Origin: an uncultured Clostridia bacterium
GTDB taxonomy: Bacteria; Bacillota; Clostridia; Christensenellales; Aristaeellaceae
Assembly: GCA_946413245.1 (NCBI GenBank)
Contig: CAMKJS010000003.1
Coordinates: 1-64,000, forward strand
Reading direction: 5' to 3'
DNA: 64,000 nucleotides
The first letter of the stretch is position 1. The number at the start of each line of letters is the position of its first letter. The position numbers and the translations under genes were made by a program. The notes beneath the pieces are model-generated. The model ran no database searches. It was not told the DNA's origin and saw nothing but the letters and a program-made list of their open reading frames with translations. This document shows positions 1 to 8,961 of the stretch, piece by piece.

Positions 1-73
1 AAAATCGAGATGCAGTTATTGTTTGCTTACCCAATTTTCAAATGAGACTGCCCTGCCCTTCCTTTTATAAAGA

Positions 74-102
74 TTGACGGAATCCCCAAAAAAAGGTATA
101 CT
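74..102 (+). promoter_or_regulatory. sigma-A promoter of the polysaccharide operon
   Basis: A -35 box TTGACG (74-79) and a -10 box TATACT (97-102) are separated by exactly 17 nt. Transcription would start near 109, more than 300 nt ahead of the first convincing start codon at 423. No gene is visible upstream in the window, so this is the likely promoter of the first operon. The call rests on sequence match only. Confidence 0.75.
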
Positions 103-108
103 GTCTGT

Positions 109-422
109 GGTTTGCATACCCGCAAGCCTTGTTTGTGTACGATTCAAACCCGTTGGTTTTCACAGCCGTCATCTGGAAGCCCTCATCGTCCGGAAGTCCT
201 GCGCCGGAGCCTTTCTCCGGCGGCCTTCCCGCACACCGAGACTCCTGTTCAAAACGCGCACCGTGGCCTGCGGGCGCGCGGAGACGGAGGACATAGCCCC
301 GGCCTTCCGGCTCAGGAAATCCTGACCCGACGGACGGCGAAGCTATGCCTGAATCCGGGGGAATCCGACGGCTTTTTTTGTTTTCGAATCATTATCAGCC
401 ATACAGAAGGACGGATCGCGAT
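109..422 (+). promoter_or_regulatory. long structured 5' leader, no gene
   Basis: About 310 nt lie between the promoter and the start codon at 423. Two frames are open here, but neither encodes a recognisable protein or has a ribosome site. Visible structure includes a 7-bp hairpin GCCGGAG/CTCCGGC (203-221), which outer GGAAG/CTTCC pairing can extend, and a 6-bp hairpin CAGGA/TCCTG near 313-325. A T-rich tract follows at 372-386 without a clear stem just before it. Long polysaccharide operons in Firmicutes often carry leaders that control termination or antitermination; such a role here is inference. Confidence 0.4.
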
Positions 423-2480
423 ATGTGGATTGCAGACAAACCGGAGGGACCCCGTTCCTCCCGCAGGCGGCGCAACTGGAAAATCGTCGCCGCTTTTGTC
501 GCCCTGCATGATTTTGTCGCCATCTGCTTTGCCTATCTCTTTTCTCTCCTGATCCGCTTTGACGGCATGATCGACCAGATCCCGGCGCGGTATCTGAATC
601 CCTATCTGCGGGTCATTTTCCCCGTAGCCCTCGGCTCCGTCATCCTTTTCGGGCTCCTCCGCATGTACCGGTCCATGTGGAAATATACCAGCGTGGCGGA
701 CGTGGTGCGGGTCATCGCCGGCTGCGTGATTTCCTCCGCGGCCCATACCGCGCTGATCTCCGTCCTTTTCCCCCGGCGGATGCCCCTGTCGTATCATATC
801 GTCGGCGCGGGCCTTCAGCTGGCGCTGCTGCTGGGCAACCGCTTTCTGCTGCGGGTCATTTTCTCCCTCAAGCGCCACGACGCTTCCGGCACGGAGTCCA
901 AACGCGTCATGATGATCGGCGCCGGCAACGCCGGCCAGATGATCTTCCGGGATATGAACCGGGCCAGCGAGGTCCACGACCGGGTGGTCTGCTTTATCGA
1001 CGACGACAAGAACAAGTGGGGCCGTTATCTGGACGGCGTTCCCGTTGTCGGCGGCCGGGACGATATCCTGTCCGCGGTGGACCGGTATCACGTGGACAAG
1101 ATCTATCTCGCCATTCCCAGCGCCACCGTGCAGCAGAAGCGGGATATCCTGAACATCTGCGCGGAAACGGGCTGTGAGCTCCTGCAGCTGCCGGGTATGT
1201 TCCAGTTTGTGCTGGGGCAGGTTTCAGTCAGCGCCATGAAGAAGGTATCCGTGGAGGACCTGCTGGGCCGGGAGCCCATCAAGGCCGACATGGAGGAGGT
1301 TTTCGCCTTCATCAACGGCAAAACCGTCATGGTGACCGGCGGAGGCGGCTCCATCGGCTCCGAGCTCTGCCGGCAGATTGCCGCGCACAATCCGAAGCAG
1401 CTGATCATCTTCGATATCTACGAGAACAACGCCTATGCCATCCAGCTTGAGCTGCGGGACAAGTATCCGGAGCTGAACCTGGTCACCCTGATCGGTTCGG
1501 TGCGGGATTCCCGCCGGATGTTCGGGGTGTTTGAGAAATACCGGCCCCAGATCGTCTACCACGCCGCGGCGCACAAGCACGTGCCCCTCATGGAGGACAG
1601 CCCCTGCGAGGCCATCAAGAACAACGCCATCGGCACCTACAAGACCGCCTACGCGGCCATGGTGCACGGCTGCGAGCGCTTTGTCCTGATTTCCACGGAC
1701 AAGGCTGTGAACCCCACCAACATCATGGGAGCTTCCAAGCGCCTGTGCGAAATGATCATTCAGTCCTTCGACAAGCGCATCAAGGAGGACCGGGCGGGCG
1801 AGATTCCGCAGATCTTCACCCACGAAGGCGCGGAGAACGCGGACCGGGACGGCACCGGGGAGATCTTCCGGAATATCCGCACCGAGTTTGTGGCGGTGCG
1901 GTTCGGCAACGTCCTGGGCTCCAACGGCTCCGTGATCCCGATCTTCAAGCGGCAGATCGAGCGGGGCGGTCCCGTGACCGTCACCCATCCGGACATCATC
2001 CGGTATTTCATGACGATCCCGGAAGCCGTCTCCCTGGTCATGCTGGCCGGCACCTACGCGAAGGGCGGGGAAATCTTCGTGCTGGACATGGGCAGCCCGG
2101 TCCGGATCGATACCCTGGCGCGGAACCTGATCCGGCTTTCCGGTTTCCGGCCGGACGAGGACATCAAGATCGAGTACACCGGCCTGCGCCCCGGCGAGAA
2201 GCTGTATGAGGAAAAGCTCATGGCCGAGGAAGGCCTCCAGAAAACCGAGAACGACCTGATCTTCATCGGCAACCCGATTCCCTTCGACGAGCAGCTCTTC
2301 CTGGACAAGCTGGAGAAGCTGACCGACGCCGCCTACGCCAACAAAGAAACGGACATCCGCCGCCTGGTGGTGGACATGGTCAGCACTTACCATCCCGACA
2401 ACGGCGGCCCGGAAGGCGCGGGAAAGGAAAACGGAACACAGGAAGCCGCCAAGCAACAGGCAACTGTATCCGCTGAATGA
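423..2480 (+). CDS. UDP-sugar 4,6-dehydratase/epimerase, membrane-anchored (PglF/CapD family)
   Basis: Polysaccharide_biosynth_2 family enzyme of about 685 aa that makes a 4-keto-6-deoxy UDP-sugar (typically from UDP-GlcNAc) at the inner membrane face. Four N-terminal membrane segments (about residues 20-140) precede a CoA-binding-like Rossmann domain with GAGNAGQ (about 165). The catalytic Rossmann domain follows, with GGGGSIGSELCRQ (about 305) and the family motif ISTDKAVNPTN; Asp-Lys of TDK is the catalytic pair in PglF. An insertion of about 35 charged residues before FVAVRFGNVLGS is absent from the paralogue at 3499. The ATG at 423 is preferred over one at 345 because GAAGGA lies about 11 nt upstream and the protein then begins at the expected position. 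It probably supplies a deoxy-amino-sugar precursor to the polysaccharide locus. Confidence 0.88.
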   Translation: MWIADKPEGPRSSRRRRNWKIVAAFVALHDFVAICFAYLFSLLIRFDGMIDQIPARYLNPYLRVIFPVALGSVILFGLLRMYRSMWKYTSVADVVRVIAGCVISSAAHTALISVLFPRRMPLSYHIVGAGLQLALLLGNRFLLRVIFSLKRHDASGTESKRVMMIGAGNAGQMIFRDMNRASEVHDRVVCFIDDDKNKWGRYLDGVPVVGGRDDILSAVDRYHVDKIYLAIPSATVQQKRDILNICAETGCELLQLPGMFQFVLGQVSVSAMKKVSVEDLLGREPIKADMEEVFAFINGKTVMVTGGGGSIGSELCRQIAAHNPKQLIIFDIYENNAYAIQLELRDKYPELNLVTLIGSVRDSRRMFGVFEKYRPQIVYHAAAHKHVPLMEDSPCEAIKNNAIGTYKTAYAAMVHGCERFVLISTDKAVNPTNIMGASKRLCEMIIQSFDKRIKEDRAGEIPQIFTHEGAENADRDGTGEIFRNIRTEFVAVRFGNVLGSNGSVIPIFKRQIERGGPVTVTHPDIIRYFMTIPEAVSLVMLAGTYAKGGEIFVLDMGSPVRIDTLARNLIRLSGFRPDEDIKIEYTGLRPGEKLYEEKLMAEEGLQKTENDLIFIGNPIPFDEQLFLDKLEKLTDAAYANKETDIRRLVVDMVSTYHPDNGGPEGAGKENGTQEAAKQQATVSAE

Positions 2481-2491
2481 GAGGGGAAATC

Positions 2492-2950
2492 ATGAAAGCA
2501 GGAACCAGGCAGCGAATCTTCTGGATCATCCTGACGCTTCTGGTCATGGCGGTGATTTTCTATTTATCCTCTCAGTCGGGCCGTACGTCTATGCGTCTCA
2601 GTGATTCCGTCGCAAACGCGCTGCACATAGAAAAAGCGGGGAATGTCAAGGCTTCTGACCGTCCGCTTCTGTTCGGACTGACGCTGCGCAAAATGGCGCA
2701 TATTTTCCTTTATTTCCTTCTGGGCATCTGCATGACCGGATCGATGAAGGGCCTGAAGGCCCGCGTTCCTCTTTCTATCGGTGCCTGTTACCTGTATGCT
2801 GTCCTGGATGAGCTGCACCAGATTTACAGTTCCCGGGACGGTCGCTGGGATGATACCCTGATCGATCTGATCGGCATCCTTCTGGGTGTTGCCCTGTTCC
2901 TGGCTGTCGCCGCTCTGCAGTGCTATATTCAAGGAAAAAGAGCAACATAA
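2492..2950 (+). CDS. VanZ family membrane protein
   Basis: A 152-aa VanZ-like protein. Membrane segments appear at about residues 8-28, 65-85, 90-108 and 125-145. The family signature is visible: RKMAHIFLYFLLG, then YAVLDELHQIYSS and a later D-x-x-x-D-L-I-G-I-L-L-G segment. VanZ in Enterococcus gives low-level teicoplanin resistance, but most relatives have no known role. The ATG at 2492 is chosen over 2477 because GAGGGG (2481-2486) sits 5 nt before it and this avoids overlap with the preceding stop. It follows the dehydratase by 11 nt, so it is probably cotranscribed. Confidence 0.85.
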   Translation: MKAGTRQRIFWIILTLLVMAVIFYLSSQSGRTSMRLSDSVANALHIEKAGNVKASDRPLLFGLTLRKMAHIFLYFLLGICMTGSMKGLKARVPLSIGACYLYAVLDELHQIYSSRDGRWDDTLIDLIGILLGVALFLAVAALQCYIQGKRAT

Positions 2951-2995
2951 TCATATACCAAGGATGTTTTCAGAATCAAATGGGAGGAGTAGAGA

Positions 2996-3220
2996 ATGGA
3001 ATATAAAATCAAATTTATTTGGGATGAAGAAGCAGGCGTATGGATTGCAACCAGTGATGACGTCCCTGGCTTAGTGTTGGAATCCGGTTCTTTTGATGCG
3101 CTTGTGGAAAGAGTGCGCTATGCGATTCCAGAGCTCTTGGAGTTAAACAGCCGAAAAGCATCTTCCTATAATCTTACATTTTTGTCAGAGAGGCATGATA
3201 AGGTGTTTGCAAATGGCTGA
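2996..3220 (+). CDS. DUF1902/HicB-like antitoxin
   Basis: A 74-aa protein of the HicB-like DUF1902 type. It opens with the partially folded RNase H-like pattern: a strand ending in IWDEEAGVWIATSDDVPGL, then an LVERVRYAIPELLEL helix. It lacks the C-terminal HTH or ribbon-helix-helix domain of full-length HicB. GGAGGAG sits 6 nt before the ATG. Its end overlaps the next gene, a HicA-like toxin, by 8 bp, which supports translational coupling and an antitoxin-first (hicBA) order. In this family the protein should bind and neutralise the partner RNase; autoregulation is uncertain because no DNA-binding domain is evident. Confidence 0.8.
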   Translation: MEYKIKFIWDEEAGVWIATSDDVPGLVLESGSFDALVERVRYAIPELLELNSRKASSYNLTFLSERHDKVFANG

Positions 3221-3410
3221 ATATGAGAAAAAGGTCCGTGATAAATTGAAAGAACATGGATGTTATTTTGTGCGGCGTGGGAAGGGCGATCATGATATCT
3301 GGTATAGTCCGATTACGGAAGTGAATGTAACAGTCGATGGGAAAATCAAATCCAGGCACACAGCAAACGAGATTATGAAGCAAAGTGGAATTGAGTTTCG
3401 ATTCAGGTAA
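3213..3410 (+). CDS. HicA-like mRNA interferase toxin
   Basis: A 65-aa HicA/YcfA-type double-stranded RNA-binding fold. It shows the typical layout: a helix (VRDKLKEHGCYFVRRG), then the G-x-H motif in GKGDHDIWYSP, where the His is the family's catalytic residue, then a strand and a final helix (ANEIMKQSGIEF). HicA toxins cut mRNA at the ribosome. The ATG at 3213 lies inside the end of the DUF1902 antitoxin gene, the usual arrangement of a coupled toxin-antitoxin pair. An in-frame ATG at 3195 would extend the overlap and is less likely. The pair sits between two paralogous dehydratase genes and may stabilise the locus (inference). Confidence 0.82.
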   Translation: MAEYEKKVRDKLKEHGCYFVRRGKGDHDIWYSPITEVNVTVDGKIKSRHTANEIMKQSGIEFRFR

Positions 3411-3498
3411 GCTTAACGGATTACATGCTTTGATACCGGTAAAAGAACAACAGAATCATTATCTGATTCGAAGAAGGTGCTGAACCATTAAAAAGAGA

Positions 3499-5310
3499 AT
3501 GCTCTGGATTCTCCTGGATGCGCTGTTTGTGATCATCGGACTGGTCGTATCCGTGGAGTTTTACTTTTCCCTCAGCGTATCCCAGGCCCGCGTGATCCAG
3601 ATGAGCAGGACCCTGCCGGTTCTGCTTTTTGCGACGCTTCTCGGCCTCTGGTTCAGCGGGATCTATAAGTCGATCCTGCGATACGCGAGCGTGGATACAC
3701 TGCTCCAGGCGATCATCGCCACGCTGGCCGGAACCGGCGCCACCTATCTGATCAGCCTGATCGTCTCCCTGTTCTCCCACACGTATGAGGATCAGATCGG
3801 AATGCGGCTGATTCTCATGCCCCGCCCCATCTATTTTATGCAGTGGGTCATCACCCTGGCCCTGGTGGGCGGCAGTCGCTTTCTGATCCGGTACCGGGCA
3901 AGCGAAACCGGAAAAAAGGGAGAAAAAAGGAACCGGATTCTCGTGATCGGCGCCGGCTATGCCGGCGCCACCGTCATCCGTGATATTCAGAACGGCCGCT
4001 ACGGGAACAGCGTCGCGGTTGCTGTCCTGGACGACGACCCCTCCCGTCTCCACTCCTCCATTTCCCGGGTGCCGGTGGTGGGCACGACGGACGAGGTGGA
4101 GGAAACTGTCGAAGGATACGATATCGACGAGATCATCATCGCCATCGCCACACCGAAAGGCGAGATTTCGGATCTCCTCAATACCTGCATCTCCACCGGA
4201 GCCCATCTCCTGATTTATTCCGGTGTCCGGGAAGGCGCCGGCGCCCGGGAGGTCAATATCGCCGACCTGCTGGGCCGGCCGGAAACCCACCTCAATATGG
4301 GGAAGGTTCAGGACTTCTTCAGCGGAAAGCGCGTCCTGATTACCGGCGGCGGGGGATCCATCGGATCCGAGCTGTGCCGCCAGGTTCTTTCCTTCACCCC
4401 GGAAAAACTGGTTCTCTATGATATTTCCGAGAATTACATGTACGATCTGTTCTTCGAGCTGAAGGAGAAGTACGGCGAACTTGTTGCCAACACGGTGGTG
4501 CTGGAAGTCGGAAGCGTGCGGGATGAGGAATCCCTCCTGCGGGTCATGCAGAAATACAGGCCGGAGATCGTGATTCACGCGGCGGCCCACAAGCATGTTC
4601 CCCTGATGGAGCTCAGCTCTGAGCAGGCGATCCTGAACAACGTGTTCGGGACCTGGAAAACCGCGAAAGCCGCCGTTGCGTGTAATGTCAAACGATTCGT
4701 CCTGATCTCCACTGACAAGGCGGTCAACCCCACCAACGTCATGGGTGCTTCCAAGCGCCTGGCGGAGATCATCATCTCCTCCATCCCCCGGGGCAACACC
4801 GAGTTCATGGCGGTTCGGTTCGGGAACGTTCTCGGGTCCCACGGCTCCGTGGTTCCCATCTTCGAGCGCCAGATCCGCGCCGGAGGCCCCGTCACGATTA
4901 CGGATCCCAACATCATCCGCTATTTCATGACGATCCCCGAAGCCGCGAGCCTGGTTCTCCAGGCGGCCAGCATCGCCAAGGGCGGCGAGCTCTTCATCCT
5001 GGATATGGGCGAACCGGTCCGGATCAAGGATCTGGCTGAGAAAATGATCCGCCTTTACGGCAAGGGAACGGAAGAGATCGTCTGTACCGGCCTTCGCCCC
5101 GGAGAGAAGCTCTATGAGGAACTCCTTCTGGACAAGGAAAACGACAGGGCCACCGAGCGCGACCGCATCTATGTCGCGAAGCAGGAGACCTACGACTGGA
5201 GCACCGTCGAAACCTGGCTGCACACCCTGGAAGGCTGCCTGGAACAGCATGGGGACGTAAAGGCGGCTCTGAAGGAAATCCTGCCAACGTATCATGAAGC
5301 AAAACCATGA
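3499..5310 (+). CDS. UDP-sugar 4,6-dehydratase/epimerase, second paralogue (PglF/CapD family)
   Basis: A 603-aa paralogue of the gene at 423 with the same plan. Four membrane segments occupy about residues 1-125. A CoA-binding-like domain carries GAGYAGATVIRDI (about 155), and the catalytic SDR domain carries GGGGSIGSELCRQ (about 283) and ISTDKAVNPTNVMGASKR. It lacks the charged insertion seen in the first copy. The reported ATG has no good ribosome site. An in-frame ATT at 3487 would give M-K-K-R-M-L-W and stands 9 nt after AGAAGG (3472-3477), so a rare ATT start is possible. Two paralogues may act on different UDP-HexNAc substrates or form sequential steps; this cannot be decided from sequence. 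Confidence 0.87.
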   Translation: MLWILLDALFVIIGLVVSVEFYFSLSVSQARVIQMSRTLPVLLFATLLGLWFSGIYKSILRYASVDTLLQAIIATLAGTGATYLISLIVSLFSHTYEDQIGMRLILMPRPIYFMQWVITLALVGGSRFLIRYRASETGKKGEKRNRILVIGAGYAGATVIRDIQNGRYGNSVAVAVLDDDPSRLHSSISRVPVVGTTDEVEETVEGYDIDEIIIAIATPKGEISDLLNTCISTGAHLLIYSGVREGAGAREVNIADLLGRPETHLNMGKVQDFFSGKRVLITGGGGSIGSELCRQVLSFTPEKLVLYDISENYMYDLFFELKEKYGELVANTVVLEVGSVRDEESLLRVMQKYRPEIVIHAAAHKHVPLMELSSEQAILNNVFGTWKTAKAAVACNVKRFVLISTDKAVNPTNVMGASKRLAEIIISSIPRGNTEFMAVRFGNVLGSHGSVVPIFERQIRAGGPVTITDPNIIRYFMTIPEAASLVLQAASIAKGGELFILDMGEPVRIKDLAEKMIRLYGKGTEEIVCTGLRPGEKLYEELLLDKENDRATERDRIYVAKQETYDWSTVETWLHTLEGCLEQHGDVKAALKEILPTYHEAKP

Positions 5311-5345
5311 ATTTGGATAAAACGAATTTTGGGAGTAATTCAAAA

Positions 5346-5960
5346 ATGCAGGATGCAATCATCCGTTGGGCCGCAGAGCTGCAAAGTATAGCGCAGGCCG
5401 GTTTGTTTTACAGTAAAGATGTGTTTGACTGGGAGCGGTATCAGCGGATTCGGGATATTGCTGCCGAGATGGTTTCATCGAGAACCGATCTGCCCTTACC
5501 GAAAATCAACAGCCTGTTTTGCGGGGATGTTGGTTATCAAACGCCAAAGGTTGATACTCGTGCTGCCATTATCCGGAACGATAAGATTCTTCTTGTGCGC
5601 GAAAGGAATGATAAATGGTCGGTTCCGGGTGGGTGGTGTGATTTTAATCTTTCACCAATGGACAATACTGTCAAGGAAGTGAAGGAAGAAGCCGGCCTGG
5701 ATGTAAAGGTCCTGCGTTTGATTGCTGTTCAGGACCGTGATAAACACAATCAGCCCAAATACATATACAGTATCGTGAAAATCTTCTATTTGTGTGAAGC
5801 CATCAGCGGCTCGTTTAAGAAAAACATAGAAACCAGTGAAAGCCGCTATTTTGGGTTGCACGAATTACCGGTTCTTGCGGAAGAAAAAGTCAATCGGGAA
5901 CAGATCGAAATGTGCGTGAACGCATATCATGACCCCAATTGGAGAGCCCTGTTTGACTAA
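5346..5960 (+). CDS. NUDIX hydrolase
   Basis: A 204-aa protein. An N-terminal helical NUDIX_N-type region (about residues 1-60, starting MQDAIIRWAAELQ) is followed by a NUDIX domain. The NUDIX box is readable from GGWCDFNLSPMDNTVKEV to KEEAGLDV, with the R-E-x-x-E-E element present as K-E-V-K-E-E. Relatives hydrolyse ADP-ribose or other nucleoside diphosphate-linked compounds. An ATG at 5307 overlaps the previous stop, but the ATG at 5346 has GGGAG 10 nt upstream and matches the usual N-terminus of the family. Base composition is lower in GC than the dehydratase before it, suggesting a separate origin. A link to nucleotide-sugar turnover is inference. Confidence 0.82.
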   Translation: MQDAIIRWAAELQSIAQAGLFYSKDVFDWERYQRIRDIAAEMVSSRTDLPLPKINSLFCGDVGYQTPKVDTRAAIIRNDKILLVRERNDKWSVPGGWCDFNLSPMDNTVKEVKEEAGLDVKVLRLIAVQDRDKHNQPKYIYSIVKIFYLCEAISGSFKKNIETSESRYFGLHELPVLAEEKVNREQIEMCVNAYHDPNWRALFD

Positions 5961-6079
5961 CCCCTGCAGCTGTTCTCAGTGGCAATGGTTTAAAGGCTTA
6001 TTGCCAAAGACAACCTGGGATTCCGGCGGAAGCAAAAGATCAGGACCATGTATTAGATATTTATAAAGGTTGGGATTGA

Positions 6080-7615
6080 ATGTACAAGAGAAGTGCCGAA
6101 GGCTGGCTGAAGCATATCGACTTCATCCTGTGGGATGTGCTGATTCTGCAGGCAGCATTTGTTCTGGGCTATATGATCCGCCACGGATGGGGCCTGTGGC
6201 CTTATCTGAGATCAGATTACAAATCCCTGGCGATTGTGCTGGTTGCGGTGGATATTCTGGTCGCTGTTGTTTTCAACACCATGCACAACGTAATGAAACG
6301 CGGGTATCTGAAGGAACTCAGCGCCACGTTTAAGCATGTTGTGCTGGTGCTGGCGATTATGTCCTTCTACCTGTTTTCCACCCAGGCGGGTGATATCTAT
6401 TCCCGTATTACGATTTACCTGACCGCGGCGTTTCATTTTACGCTGGGTTATATTATCCGGATTCTTTGGAAACCGCTGATCCGAAAGATCAGCAAAGGGA
6501 AAAACAAGAATACCATGATCCTGGTGGCGGACGAAAGCGCAGTGGAGAAAATCGTCCGGAGGGCCAGCGAATTCGACGGCTTCGAGTATGCCGGTCTGGT
6601 ATTGAGTAACAGAAACGCCACCGGGGCGACCGTATGCGGAATCAAGGTTGTCGCGGACCTGGTGAACGCCGCGGATTATATCTGCCGGAAATGGGTGGAC
6701 GAGGTATTCGTTTATCCGGAGCACCTGACAGACCTGAAGACGACTTCCTACGAAGCGGTCGAAGACTTTATCGACGACACATACGGAACCAAAGACCCCG
6801 GAAAAATGGAAAAACCGGCTGACCAATCGGATGTGGCGAAGCTGATTGAGCAATGTCGGGAAATGGCTATTCCGGTCCATATCCGCCTGCCGATCTCCAG
6901 CGTCGGCGGAAAAAGCTTTATTGAAAAGGTCGGCGGATACAACGTTCTGACAATGACCGCCAACTTCGCGAGCCCGTTCCAGATGGTGCTGAAAAGGGTT
7001 GTGGATATACTCGGCGGCCTGGTGGGCAGCTTCTTCGCGTTGATCCTGATTGCTGTCATCGGTCCGAAGATTAAAAAGGAAAGCCCGGGGCCCATCCTGT
7101 TCAAGCAGACGCGGATCGGAAAAAACGGCAAAGAATTTACGTTCTATAAAATCAGGTCCATGTATCTGGACGCGGAGACCCGGAAAAAGGAGCTCATGGC
7201 CCAGAACCGCGTCTCAGACGGCATGATGTTCAAGCTGGATTTCGACCCGAGGATCATCGGCAACAAGATCGTCGACGGGAAGCAGGTTACCGGGATCGGC
7301 GAAAAGATCCGCTCCACCAGCTTGGATGAGTTCCCGCAGTTCTTTAACGTATTGAAAGGCGATATGTCCCTGGTCGGCACGAGGCCGCCGACGGTGGACG
7401 AGTGGGAAAAATACAAATACCATCACAGGGCACGCCTTGCAACAAAGCCCGGTCTTACCGGCATGTGGCAGGTCAGCGGAAGAAGCGAAATCACTGATTT
7501 CGAAGAAGTGGTAAAACTGGATACGGAATACATCAATAACTGGTCTATCGGGCTTGATATCCGTATATTGCTGAAAACAGTCAAAGCTGTTTTGAAAAAG
7601 GATGGCGCTATGTAG
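6080..7615 (+). CDS. Undecaprenyl-phosphate sugar phosphotransferase (initiating transferase)
   Basis: A 511-aa WbaP/CpsE-type polyisoprenyl-phosphate hexose-1-phosphate transferase, the enzyme that starts repeat-unit assembly on undecaprenyl phosphate. Four or five N-terminal membrane segments (about residues 15-135) and a CoA-binding-like middle domain precede the bac_transf catalytic domain (about 305-511). That domain begins with a membrane-associated helix (KRVVDILGGLVGSFFALIL) and contains GPILFKQTRIGKNGKEF, the KIRSM element, TSLDEFPQFFNVLKGDMSLVG and the TKPGLTGMWQVSGR signature. The sugar (Gal-, Glc- or GlcNAc-1-P) cannot be read from sequence. It heads the glycosyltransferase series. 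Confidence 0.92.
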   Translation: MYKRSAEGWLKHIDFILWDVLILQAAFVLGYMIRHGWGLWPYLRSDYKSLAIVLVAVDILVAVVFNTMHNVMKRGYLKELSATFKHVVLVLAIMSFYLFSTQAGDIYSRITIYLTAAFHFTLGYIIRILWKPLIRKISKGKNKNTMILVADESAVEKIVRRASEFDGFEYAGLVLSNRNATGATVCGIKVVADLVNAADYICRKWVDEVFVYPEHLTDLKTTSYEAVEDFIDDTYGTKDPGKMEKPADQSDVAKLIEQCREMAIPVHIRLPISSVGGKSFIEKVGGYNVLTMTANFASPFQMVLKRVVDILGGLVGSFFALILIAVIGPKIKKESPGPILFKQTRIGKNGKEFTFYKIRSMYLDAETRKKELMAQNRVSDGMMFKLDFDPRIIGNKIVDGKQVTGIGEKIRSTSLDEFPQFFNVLKGDMSLVGTRPPTVDEWEKYKYHHRARLATKPGLTGMWQVSGRSEITDFEEVVKLDTEYINNWSIGLDIRILLKTVKAVLKKDGAM

Positions 7616-7642
7616 TATACAGCGAGAATCATTATCTGGGGT

Positions 7643-8929
7643 TTGAAGATATTGGATTTATTAGGGATGGAGGCCAAAGTAGTGGCTGAAGATAACAATA
7701 AGATGCCTGACAAACCGGTTCAGCATGTGTTTATTATCGGTTCCAAATCAATAGGGCAATATGGCGGGTATGAGACGTTCGTGGACCGTCTGATTGGCGA
7801 ACATGAAAAAGAAAAATCTCTCAAATATCATGTTGCGTGTAAAGCAAACGGTGACGGATACATGGATGAATCGAAACTGAATCCGATTCGTATCATAAAA
7901 ACCAATAAAGACGGATCAGTCACAGAATTTGAATATAAGAATGCTCATGTTTTCAAGATCCCATGTCCGGCAATCGGCCCTGCCGTGGCGATATATTACG
8001 ACCGGGCAGCGGTAAAATACAGTATTGAGTATTGCAAAGAAAACCATATTGAGCACCCGATTTTCTATATCCTTACATGCAGAATCGGACTGTTTATCAA
8101 TCCTTTGGTAAAGCAGATCAGAGCTATTGGCGGAAAGTACTATCTCAATCCGGACGGGCATGAATGGAAACGGGCGAAATGGCCGGCACCGGTAAGAAAG
8201 TACTGGAAATGGTCAGAGAAGAAGATGGTTGCTTGTGCCGACCTTGTGATTTGTGACTCGGTTAATATTGAAAAGTACATAAAAGAAGAATATCATCATC
8301 CGAATACTACATATATAGCATATGGTGCGGATGTAGAGAAATCATCGCTCCCTGATACCGATCCAAAGTTTGTAAACTGGCTGAATAAAAACAACCTTAA
8401 AACTGAGCAATACTATCTTGTTGTGGGCCGGTTTGTCCCGGAAAACAATTATGAGACGATGATTCGTGAGTTTATGAACAGCAAATCCTCCAAAGATTTT
8501 GCCTTGATTACCAATGTGAATGACGAATTTCTGGCAGAACTGGAGAGCAAGCTTCATTGGAAAAGGGATCCCCGGATCAAATTTGTCGGGACGGTTTATG
8601 ACCGAGAGCTTCTGAAGAAGATCCGTGAAAATGCCTACGCGTATTTCCATGGGCATGAAGTCGGCGGGACGAATCCGAGCTTGCTGGAGGCATTAGGATC
8701 GACAAACCTGAATCTTCTGCTGGATGTAGGTTTTAACCGAGAAGTTGGCCAGGATGCCGCTCTTTATTGGAGTAAAGCAGAAGGAAATCTGGCGGAATTA
8801 ATCGACAGAGTTGATACTATGGACAGAAAGCAGTGCGAAGAATATGCCCATAAGGCAAAAGAACGCATAAAAAGCGCGTACAGTTGGCAGTTTATCGGAG
8901 AAGAATACAGAAAAACGTGGAATAAATGA
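7643..8929 (+). CDS. DUF1972/GT4 glycosyltransferase, Cps2T/WchF-like rhamnosyltransferase
   Basis: A GT4-fold glycosyltransferase with an N-terminal DUF1972 domain. The tell-tale opening is VFIIGSKSIGQYGGYETFVD, and the donor-binding half carries VVGRFVPENNYETMIREF and the E-x7-E-like HGHEVGGTNPSLLEALG. Streptococcal relatives (Cps2T, WchF) add rhamnose as the second sugar of the repeat unit. That fits a dTDP-rhamnose pathway lying downstream, but donor and linkage are inference. Start is uncertain. The TTG at 7643 follows only a weak GGGG; ATGs at 7667 and 7703 are in frame, and the latter begins just before the conserved domain. Confidence 0.83.
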   Translation: MKILDLLGMEAKVVAEDNNKMPDKPVQHVFIIGSKSIGQYGGYETFVDRLIGEHEKEKSLKYHVACKANGDGYMDESKLNPIRIIKTNKDGSVTEFEYKNAHVFKIPCPAIGPAVAIYYDRAAVKYSIEYCKENHIEHPIFYILTCRIGLFINPLVKQIRAIGGKYYLNPDGHEWKRAKWPAPVRKYWKWSEKKMVACADLVICDSVNIEKYIKEEYHHPNTTYIAYGADVEKSSLPDTDPKFVNWLNKNNLKTEQYYLVVGRFVPENNYETMIREFMNSKSSKDFALITNVNDEFLAELESKLHWKRDPRIKFVGTVYDRELLKKIRENAYAYFHGHEVGGTNPSLLEALGSTNLNLLLDVGFNREVGQDAALYWSKAEGNLAELIDRVDTMDRKQCEEYAHKAKERIKSAYSWQFIGEEYRKTWNK

Positions 8930-8961
8930 GATGCCCAAAGACTTAGAAAGGACAATTCCAA

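Noticed and set aside
74-552. Short overlapping frames in the first 550 nt as genes
   Set aside because: They have no ribosome sites, no recognisable domain and overlap the promoter, leader or start of the dehydratase gene.
3421-5358. A 645-residue open frame on the minus strand
   Set aside because: Shadow of the second dehydratase gene; GC-rich codon bias leaves the opposite frame open.
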